Assembly: GCA_016180845.1 (NCBI GenBank)
Contig: JACPAK010000003.1
Coordinates: 186,001 to 250,000, forward strand
Source of the DNA: Deltaproteobacteria bacterium
GTDB taxonomy: Bacteria > UBA10199 > JACPAL01
Direction: 5' to 3'
Length of the DNA stretch: 64,000 nt
This document shows, piece by piece, positions 56,221 through 64,000 of the stretch. Below the pieces are notes generated by a model that worked only from the letters and a program-made list of their open reading frames with translations, was not told the DNA's origin and did no database searches. Within the stretch, counting starts at the first letter, position 1. Every line of letters starts with the position of its first letter. Position numbers and translations under genes: made by a program.

Positions 56221-56885
56221 GACTGTTTTATAACCCAATTCATGATTGCCTTGGCTAGTTTTTTTTTGCCGGTTACTTTTTTGATTTCAAATTGTTGACG
56301 GCGGGTGACGAGATAACCGGCATGCCTCTCATCCTCCCCCTCTGTCAAAAAATTCCCGACAACCATATCGGCTTTCGACTCCTTCATCAAGCGTCTGGCA
56401 TGGGCAAGGAGCGTCACCGGTTCGGAAACCTCCAGCTTAAATCCGATTAAAAAGCTCTTGGGAGACCAAACCTTGATCTTCTGAATAATTTTGGGAGTCG
56501 GCTTGAGCTCGAGAGTCCATTTGCCCCCCCTCGAGCCCACCTTCCCCTTCCTGACTCGAGAGGCCTGGAAATCAAGAACTGCCATCGCATGAATGACAGC
56601 GTAATACCCGCCTCTAGATAATTCTCGTTTCAAGACACGCCCCAGGTCGTCATTTGTTTCAATGGGAATCAATCGTAGTCGAGGGTGAGACCTTGGCGTC
56701 TGACTTCCCCTGCCATAGACCATTGTCACCTTCATCCGGTTTCGCAACGCCTCTTCCACCAGAAGTGTCCCAAAACGCCCTGTCGATCGATTCGAAAGAA
56801 AGCGAACCGCATCGAGCGAGGCCCGGGTGGGGCCCGAGGTAATGAGGATTTTTTTGAAAGCGATAACCATGATGTTTCCCAACAT
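56217..56885 (-). CDS. coaB: Phosphopantothenate-cysteine ligase, stand-alone CoaB
   Basis: Joins cysteine to 4'-phosphopantothenate in CoA synthesis. About 222 residues, corresponding to the C-terminal half of CoaBC. KILITSGPTRASLDAVRFLS and NRSTGRFGTLLVEEAL are the diagnostic N-terminal motifs; later FQASRVRKGKVGS (dimer/Lys strand), LIGFKLE, KADMVVGNFL and VTGKKKLAKAIMNW match the family. Two ATGs are possible: 56885 (AAGG upstream, used here) and 56870. No coaC-type domain is attached; coaC is at 18045-18611. It is followed by the coupled TPR-like gene. Confidence 0.9.
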   Translation of the reverse strand: MLGNIMVIAFKKILITSGPTRASLDAVRFLSNRSTGRFGTLLVEEALRNRMKVTMVYGRGSQTPRSHPRLRLIPIETNDDLGRVLKRELSRGGYYAVIHAMAVLDFQASRVRKGKVGSRGGKWTLELKPTPKIIQKIKVWSPKSFLIGFKLEVSEPVTLLAHARRLMKESKADMVVGNFLTEGEDERHAGYLVTRRQQFEIKKVTGKKKLAKAIMNWVIKQS

Positions 56886-57011
56886 TGACCTTTTTTGATC
56901 TTTGGTCAACCTGTCAACAAAATGACAGAAAACGGGTCCAATTCAACCCATGATTCAGATTGACAGAGACAGATTATGGTGTAGTTTCAGCCAGTTAATG
57001 AATTCTTAATT

Positions 57012-57027
57012 TGGAACTGCTCTTGCA
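57012..57027 (+). promoter_or_regulatory. Sigma-54 (-24/-12) promoter for lipoprotein B
   Basis: TGGAAC-TGCTC-TTGCA, GG-N10-GC. Predicted start about 57038, with AAGGAG (57044-57049) then 5 bases to the ATG. Confidence 0.78.
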
Positions 57028-57054
57028 GATTCCTCACTCATATAAGGAGATTCT

Positions 57055-59139
57055 ATGACTATTAAAATGAGAGGATCGTTATTCGTTGGAAGTTATTTTG
57101 TCATGTTCCTTTTACTTGCTCTCAGCGCCTCAGGCGGCATCTGGGGCTGCGGAAGTACAGGAGCGACTCGAGGGACTACTGGAACCACTGATGGTGGAAC
57201 CGGCGAAACAGAGGCGGGCGTCGCCAGTGTTTCTTCTCTTCAGACGATCCCCTCAGCAGACGTCAGTAGTCTCGATCCTAGTTTAAAATCAGCCTCCTCC
57301 AGCTCTGCTCTGAAAATGAAATCTACCGCTATCAGCGAGTCCGAAGGGTTTTCACGCCACGGGTGCGAGGCCGATATGCATAAGAGGGAGGCGATTCGCA
57401 TCACAGGGGAGGCGGAGATATCCAAATGTTACATCAAGGCGATGGAAAAACTGGATCTGATCGAAATCGGAGATGAGGTCTACAACTATTACGTGATCAA
57501 GCCGGAGATGGAATTCGAGGATGCCCCTCCAAGTCTGAAGGCACAGGCCGATGGTGAAGATATCTGTGACACAATTTCGGATGATGACACGGAAAAGAAG
57601 AAGGCCTGTGAGTCTGGTGAAATCGACACAGGGGCCCCTGAAGAGATCAAGGCCCGGTGTGGGATTTTTTCCGGCGATCTCCGTTGCGACCTCTGCTTCA
57701 ATGGAGCATTGGAAGAAGAGATGCACTATAAAGGCGATGGCGCGATTTACACCGGGGGTGTCAGACATCAATTTACTGATTTCGGCAGTGAGGTGGAAAA
57801 AGGCAAAATCGATGTGACAATTAACCTGGGGACCACTGGAAAGATCAAAGACGGTCTTTTTGATGCCGGAACCGATGGCAAGGCGGAAGTCACTGCCTGC
57901 ATGGATGGCCGTTGGGGGACCGGTTGCATGAGCGTCGAGGCGAATGCCACTGAATTTGTCCTCGGCGGTGTCTTCAGCGGGAGTTATACAGACTTCGATG
58001 GTTTCACGACATCATTTGAAGGAAAGGCGAAGGCGATCCTGACCGCCACCGATGGCTGCGCAAAATTCCAATTCAAAGGCGCACCTCCCTCCTGGCCTGT
58101 GGCAAATATGATCCCACCGGGGATGGCCCAGAAGGATGTTGAAAATTTCCTGAAGAACTTTAACCTTGAATGCGCCAATTGTAATATCACGGCGACGAAC
58201 TATAAAACGATCCGGCTCTGCCCGAATACAAAGTTCGACCCAGCTGATACCACCGATCGGGACGCCCCCATGGTCCTGGCAAACGCCGATGGAACTTGTG
58301 CAGAGGTAACCCATATCGATACGGGATGCTTCTTGATCTCAAACGCACTCAATGAGGGACAATCAGGAACAAAAATCACGCAAACCTTCCTGAAAGTCGC
58401 CTGCTCCAAAACGACTGTCGGATCGCGGTGTGCTGATTTTAACGTGAGCGCGCTGACCGCCGACGTCAGCGACCTCGGTTTCCAGAGGAACTGGGATTGC
58501 TCCGGTGACTTCAAAACGGTCGACTTCTCGAGTGTCACCAATGAAAAGTTGGAAGAGGCCTTCGGCGAATGTTTTGCGATTGAGGAGAAGCTGTTTGATA
58601 ACGAAGGAATGGGCGGTAATAACTGCATGGAGGCCGAGCAGTTTGATGAAGTCGAAGAGTTTACCGATGATGGTGGTAAAAACTTCGGCAACTGTGGTGG
58701 AGAATATGTCAAGACCTCCGGCGGCTGCCCCGCCAGTGTCCCGGATAAATTATGGGTCGACCCTATCGATCCGACGAATGGGAAATACTGTGTGATGACC
58801 GCGGACAATACCTGTCTTGAATTCACGGTCAATGGAACCTCGACCGGTACTGTTTCGCTCTCGATGGGGAGTGGCACATCGATCACTTCAATTAATTACG
58901 ACAGTGGTTTTACGACAGCAACCGTGGTCTTCTCCGCTACGTCAGGCGGTTCGACTACCACTTGCACCAACGTGCATTCAATCAACAAACCGACGTTCGA
59001 AAAACAGGATGCCTTCAACCCGGATGACGCCGATGGACCTCCGAAGGCCTGCACGGATCAATTCGGCCCTGATGTGTCGGAGCAGGAGTGTCGCGCCTTT
59101 TGCACTCAGGCAGATGACCCGTGTAGTGTAAGAGACTAG
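57055..59139 (+). CDS. Surface lipoprotein B (paralogue of lipoprotein A)
   Basis: 694 residues. Signal sequence with lipobox I-W-G-C (Cys32, the same position as in lipoprotein A) and a Gly/Thr linker. Same order of blocks as the paralogue: PSADVSSLDPSLKSASSSS, GCEADMHKREAIRITGEAEI then SKCYIKAMEKLDL, ATDGCAKFQFKGAPPS, NYKTIRLCPNTKFDPAD, ADGTCAEVTHIDTGCFLISN, NEGMGGNNCMEAEQFDE and tail PPKACTDQFG. It lacks the QPPSGG insert. Highly acidic, Cys-rich. I do not recognise the family. AAGGAG is 5 bases before the ATG; a terminator follows at 59164. Confidence 0.85.
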   Translation: MTIKMRGSLFVGSYFVMFLLLALSASGGIWGCGSTGATRGTTGTTDGGTGETEAGVASVSSLQTIPSADVSSLDPSLKSASSSSALKMKSTAISESEGFSRHGCEADMHKREAIRITGEAEISKCYIKAMEKLDLIEIGDEVYNYYVIKPEMEFEDAPPSLKAQADGEDICDTISDDDTEKKKACESGEIDTGAPEEIKARCGIFSGDLRCDLCFNGALEEEMHYKGDGAIYTGGVRHQFTDFGSEVEKGKIDVTINLGTTGKIKDGLFDAGTDGKAEVTACMDGRWGTGCMSVEANATEFVLGGVFSGSYTDFDGFTTSFEGKAKAILTATDGCAKFQFKGAPPSWPVANMIPPGMAQKDVENFLKNFNLECANCNITATNYKTIRLCPNTKFDPADTTDRDAPMVLANADGTCAEVTHIDTGCFLISNALNEGQSGTKITQTFLKVACSKTTVGSRCADFNVSALTADVSDLGFQRNWDCSGDFKTVDFSSVTNEKLEEAFGECFAIEEKLFDNEGMGGNNCMEAEQFDEVEEFTDDGGKNFGNCGGEYVKTSGGCPASVPDKLWVDPIDPTNGKYCVMTADNTCLEFTVNGTSTGTVSLSMGSGTSITSINYDSGFTTATVVFSATSGGSTTTCTNVHSINKPTFEKQDAFNPDDADGPPKACTDQFGPDVSEQECRAFCTQADDPCSVRD

Positions 59140-59163
59140 TTGATTAAACCTGCAAGCCTGAAT

Positions 59164-60590
<1,427 letters not shown>

Positions 60591-60602
60591 AAGAGCAAAA
60601 AG

Positions 60603-62303
60603 ATGCCACATAATTGGCGCTGGAAAGCCGGCACTACCCTCTTTCTGATCCTCCTATCACTCTATTTTCTGATCCCTACCCTCACACACCTTCATGAGAA
60701 AGAGGCGTGGTATACGGCTCTCTTCCCGAAGGAAGAGATTAAACTCGGATTGGATCTTCAAGGGGGGATCTATGTAGAGCTCGAAGTGGTCCTCGAAGAT
60801 GCCGTGAAGAACCGTTCCGATCTGATTGCGAGCGAAATGGAACGCCTTCTTCGCCAGGAATCTTTCGCACCGGAAAAAACAGAACGGGTCCCGGAAACCT
60901 CCCAGATCCGGATCCTCCTTAAAAAAGAGGAGGACCAGCAGGCGATCTCGAAATGGATCGGAGAAAATTACCAGCAGGTCCTCCGAGAGATCGCCTCCAC
61001 CGAACCAAAAAACATTCTCGTCGATTTCACCGAAGACTTCCTGCGCCAGACAAAAGAGCTGGCGGTCAAACAGGCCCTGGAGAATATCCGTCACCGGATC
61101 GATCGCTATGGGGTAACGGAACCTTCGATTACCCGTCTTGGCTCGAATCGGATATCGATCGAGCTCCCGGGGATGTCCGATCCGGAACGCGCGATGAATC
61201 TGATCAAAAAGTCGGGGAGACTTGAGTTCAAGATTGTCAATGAATCGGTCCCCGACGAAGAGGTCCGAAAAATGGTTGCCGAGGCACGAGAGTCCTTGAA
61301 GCTCGGTGACGACTACACAGAAGAGACCGTCCTGAAAATCAATGAGAGCCTGAAGGGGAAAATTTCTCACGAGGATGAGGTCCTCTTTGAGGTTCAATAT
61401 GATGCGATTACCAAAAAAATCGTCGGGGGAATTCCGTATCTTTTAAAGAAAAAGGCAGAGGTGACAGGGGATATGTTGAAAAATGCCCAGGTCAATGTCC
61501 AAAACAATGAGCCTTATGTGAGTCTCTCCTTTAATGCGCTTGGGACCAAGCTCTTCGGAGAGCTGACGAAGGCCAACGTCGGCAAACGACTTGCCATCGT
61601 TCTCGACGGAAATGTCAGCAAGGCACCGGTGATCAAGAGCGAAATCCCATCGGGAGAGGCCCAAATCACCCTCGGAATGGCTAACTATCAATCGCTCATC
61701 CGAGAGGCTGAGGACCTGACGCTTGTCTTGAGGGAAGGGGCCCTCCCTGCCCGCATGAAGGAATTGACGAAGACAGTTGTCGGACCTTCTCTGGGGGCCG
61801 ATTCGATCCGCATGGGTGTCCGAACCAGTCTCATCGCCGGTCTCCTTGTGGTGCTCTTTATGATAATCTACTATCGCCTTTCAGGCGTTCTGGCGGACAT
61901 CTCCCTCCTGCTGAATATGCTGTTTATTTTGGGTATCCTGGCCATGTTTCAGGCAACGCTCACACTCCCCGGCATTGCGGGCATCGTACTGACGATCGGG
62001 ATGGCGGTCGATGCAAACGTCCTGATCTTTGAGCGGATGAGGGAGGAAGTGCGAGGCGGGAAATCGGCCCGTTCGGCCCTGGAGTTGGGGTACTCCAATG
62101 CGATGAGCGCGATTCTGGATTCAAATATCACGACCTTCCTGGCAGGTGTCGTGCTCTACCAGTTCGGGACAGGACCGATTCGCGGCTTTGCCGTCACGCT
62201 CATGATCGGTATCGTGACAACTCTCTTCACAGCGATCGTCGTGACACGTCTCTTGCAGGATTGGGTTATCCTGGGACTGAAGAAAGAAAAGGTGAGTGTG
62301 TAA
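60603..62303 (+). CDS. secD: Protein-export membrane protein SecD
   Basis: RND-type subunit that uses the proton gradient to pull exported proteins across the inner membrane. 566 residues. First membrane helix (TTLFLILLSLYFLIPTLTHL), KLGLDLQGGIYVELEV, a periplasmic P1 region (about 60-370), then five helices. Family motifs include NIRHRIDRYGVTEPSI, EIPSGEAQITLG and the pore-region VGPSLGADSIRMG, GMAVDANVLIFERMREE and DSNITTFLAGVVLYQFGTG. Slightly longer than short SecD forms (about 400-530) and normal for this group. It is followed after 2 bases by secF. Confidence 0.96.
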   Translation: MPHNWRWKAGTTLFLILLSLYFLIPTLTHLHEKEAWYTALFPKEEIKLGLDLQGGIYVELEVVLEDAVKNRSDLIASEMERLLRQESFAPEKTERVPETSQIRILLKKEEDQQAISKWIGENYQQVLREIASTEPKNILVDFTEDFLRQTKELAVKQALENIRHRIDRYGVTEPSITRLGSNRISIELPGMSDPERAMNLIKKSGRLEFKIVNESVPDEEVRKMVAEARESLKLGDDYTEETVLKINESLKGKISHEDEVLFEVQYDAITKKIVGGIPYLLKKKAEVTGDMLKNAQVNVQNNEPYVSLSFNALGTKLFGELTKANVGKRLAIVLDGNVSKAPVIKSEIPSGEAQITLGMANYQSLIREAEDLTLVLREGALPARMKELTKTVVGPSLGADSIRMGVRTSLIAGLLVVLFMIIYYRLSGVLADISLLLNMLFILGILAMFQATLTLPGIAGIVLTIGMAVDANVLIFERMREEVRGGKSARSALELGYSNAMSAILDSNITTFLAGVVLYQFGTGPIRGFAVTLMIGIVTTLFTAIVVTRLLQDWVILGLKKEKVSV

Positions 62304-62305
62304 AT

Positions 62306-63223
62306 ATGTTGGGATTCAAGGAATTCAATTTCAGATTTATTCCGAGGATGTCGCTCTTTATCCTCCTCTCTGTCATTGCGGTGGGGGGCTCCCTCTATCT
62401 TGTCTTTGGGAGGGGTCTTAATTTTGGAACCGACTTCAAAGGGGGAACCCGGCTTCAGTATCGTTTCCAACAACCGGTCACCGAGGGAGATTTGAGAAAA
62501 ATCCTGGAGGGTCTTGATCTCGGAGACTTTTCTGTCCAAAAGGTGGGGCGACCGGAGGAAAATCGTGTGGTCGTGAAGATCGAAGAGAAAGAAGATCTCG
62601 AACTCCTTTCCAAGAAAATCCAGGAAAATTTTCAATCCGGCCTCAACAACCCCGACTTCATCCTCGAACAGGAGGAATCGGTTGGGCCAAAGGCGGGGGC
62701 CGATCTCAGAAAGAAGGGAATCCTGGCTATTGTTGTCTCCTGGCTCCTGATGCTTATTTATATCGGCTATCGATTTGATTTCTCCTTCGCCCCGGGTGCG
62801 ATCATTGCCCTCATTCATGACGTCCTGATCACTCTGGGAGGGTTTGCCTTAAGCGGCCGCGAGGTCAGTCTTACTGTCGTCGCAGCGCTCATGACGATTG
62901 TCGGTTATTCCGTGAATGATACAATCGTTGTCTACGACCGGATCCGGGAAAATGCCAAAAAGATGGAAAAAATGCCTCTTCGCGAAATGATCAATCGAAG
63001 CATCAATGAGACCCTCTCTCGAACCATCATCACCAATTTTACGGTCCTCCTCGTTGTCATCCTGATCTATATTTTTGGTGAAGGAGAGTTTCAAAATTTC
63101 GGATTCGCCATGGTCATCGGATCGATTTCCGGCACCTATTCAACAATCTTTATCGCCAGTCCCTGTTACATTTTTTTAAAAGAGTATGGCCCTCGCATCC
63201 AAAAATTTTTCAGAAAATCCTGA
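62306..63223 (+). CDS. secF: Protein-export membrane protein SecF
   Basis: Partner of SecD in the export motor. 305 residues from the ATG at 62306, chosen because AAGGTGAG lies about 9 bases upstream and the longer reading lacks homology. FGTDFKGGTRLQYRF is the SecF counterpart of the SecD N-terminal motif. VGPKAGADLRKKG, TIVGYSVNDTIVVYDRIREN and FALSGREVSL are in the six-helix membrane part. The C-terminal 38 bases overlap the start of recJ. Confidence 0.95.
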   Translation: MLGFKEFNFRFIPRMSLFILLSVIAVGGSLYLVFGRGLNFGTDFKGGTRLQYRFQQPVTEGDLRKILEGLDLGDFSVQKVGRPEENRVVVKIEEKEDLELLSKKIQENFQSGLNNPDFILEQEESVGPKAGADLRKKGILAIVVSWLLMLIYIGYRFDFSFAPGAIIALIHDVLITLGGFALSGREVSLTVVAALMTIVGYSVNDTIVVYDRIRENAKKMEKMPLREMINRSINETLSRTIITNFTVLLVVILIYIFGEGEFQNFGFAMVIGSISGTYSTIFIASPCYIFLKEYGPRIQKFFRKS

Positions 63224-64000
63224 CTGGGAAGTCCTTCCCCGAAATCTGGAAAAGGAAAACGAGCTCATAAAGGCGTTGTCTATTACACCTTTAACCGCCC
63301 ATCTCCTGATACAAAGGGGGATTGATTCTCCAGATCTCGCTGACAAATTCCTGAATCCCGACTGGAAGGACCTCCCCGATCTTGACCAGATTCCTGATAT
63401 GGACCGTGCCGTGGAAAGGTTGATCCAGGCCTTTCAGAAGAGGGAACGGATCCTGGTCTACGGAGATTACGATGTCGACGGGATCACCGCCACCGCGCAA
63501 CTTCTTTCTTTCTTCGAAGAATTGGGACATCCGATCGAGTCTCATATCCCTCACCGTATCGACGAGGGGTATGGGCTTAATATCGATTCCTTGAAAAAAA
63601 TCCTGGCCCAAAAACCGGTCTCCCTGCTCGTAACCGTCGATACCGGAACCAATGCCCATCAGGAAATCGCCTACCTGAAGGAAAGAAAAATCGATGTGAT
63701 CGTCATTGACCATCATCAAACGCCGGAAACCCGCCCTCCTGTGATTGCCCTTCTGAATCCGAAACTCCCCGGTTCGCGATTTCAGGAGCCAGTCTGTTCT
63801 GCCGGACTCGTTTTTCTTCTTCTGCTTTCCTTGAGGGCCGAATTACGCCGACGCGGGTTTCAGGCCACACCAAACTTGAGACGTTATCTGGATCTTGCCT
63901 GTTTGGGAACTATTGCCGATATCGTCCCGCTCACAGGGGTGAATCGTCTGCTCGTCAAGGGAGGACTCAAGGAGATCGCAGAGACAAAAAGGCCCGGGCT
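63186..64000 (+). CDS. recJ: Single-stranded-DNA exonuclease RecJ, 3' end cut by window
   Basis: 5'-3' ssDNA exonuclease of recombination and repair. 271 codons are visible. DHH-superfamily motifs: VYGDYDVDGITAT (motif I), VTVDTGTNA (II), VIDHHQTP (III, DHH) and LGTIADIVPLTG (IV). The N-terminal DWEVLPRN and LLIQRGI.SPDLADKFLNP are typical RecJ starts. The chosen ATG lies 38 bases inside secF in a different frame. The DHHA1 and OB-fold parts lie beyond the right edge. Confidence 0.95.
   Translation, partial: MALASKNFSENPDWEVLPRNLEKENELIKALSITPLTAHLLIQRGIDSPDLADKFLNPDWKDLPDLDQIPDMDRAVERLIQAFQKRERILVYGDYDVDGITATAQLLSFFEELGHPIESHIPHRIDEGYGLNIDSLKKILAQKPVSLLVTVDTGTNAHQEIAYLKERKIDVIVIDHHQTPETRPPVIALLNPKLPGSRFQEPVCSAGLVFLLLLSLRAELRRRGFQATPNLRRYLDLACLGTIADIVPLTGVNRLLVKGGLKEIAETKRPG

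Overview
This is about 64 kb of chromosome from a Gram-negative bacterium. The evidence is an OmpH/Skp chaperone, several lipobox lipoproteins, an outer-surface protein set and the YajC-SecD-SecF cluster. Gene content and order (gmk-rel, tgt-yajC-secD-secF-recJ, many surface proteins with Cys-rich and TSP3-like stretches) look deltaproteobacterial or like an uncultivated relative, but I cannot place it at genus level. There are no rRNA, tRNA, phage, IS or CRISPR signatures. The window is nucleotide-dense: no gene-free stretch exceeds about 200 bases.

Left part (1-18.6 kb). A leftward run skp/ompH, a Trm112-FHA fusion, yicC, gmk and rel (cut by the window edge) is transcribed from a sigma-70-like promoter. 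It is followed by ychF, a delta-60-repeat surface protein, an M24 peptidase, a PIN-domain toxin-antitoxin pair, a SHOCT-tailed lipoprotein, an unrecognised gene, an rsmD-coaD-aspartate aminotransferase operon, a HEPN/MNT toxin-antitoxin pair, a lipoprotein built of three repeats, a tagatose-bisphosphate-type aldolase, PAP2 and AMMECR1 genes, and a stand-alone coaC.

Centre (18.7-47.6 kb). A single intact reading frame encodes a secreted protein of about 9,605 residues. It has five tandem super-modules of about 1,660-1,780 residues. Each module has a Cys-rich/TSP3 head, two cohesin-like domains, several Ig-like spacers and one dockerin-like calcium loop segment. A Cys-rich cluster and a right-handed beta-helix-like C-terminal domain end the protein.

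Right part (47.6-64 kb). This holds a zinc-dependent phospholipase C-like protein, a family-4 uracil-DNA glycosylase, a GAF-GGDEF diguanylate cyclase, a SpoIID-type lipoprotein, a QueA lacking its central domain, a long-type IspH, two paralogous lipoproteins flanking a TPR-like gene and a stand-alone coaB, then tgt-yajC-secD-secF-recJ (recJ cut by the edge).

The most interesting unifying signal is regulatory. Five genes (delta-60 surface protein, giant protein, both paralogous lipoproteins and the diguanylate cyclase) each have a sigma-54-type -24/-12 element (GG-N10-GC with TTGC) just upstream of the start. This suggests one RpoN-dependent surface/c-di-GMP programme. A second theme is leaderless or near-leaderless mRNA: several genes, including both toxin-antitoxin operons, have a -10 box 6-9 bases before an ATG that lacks a Shine-Dalgarno sequence.
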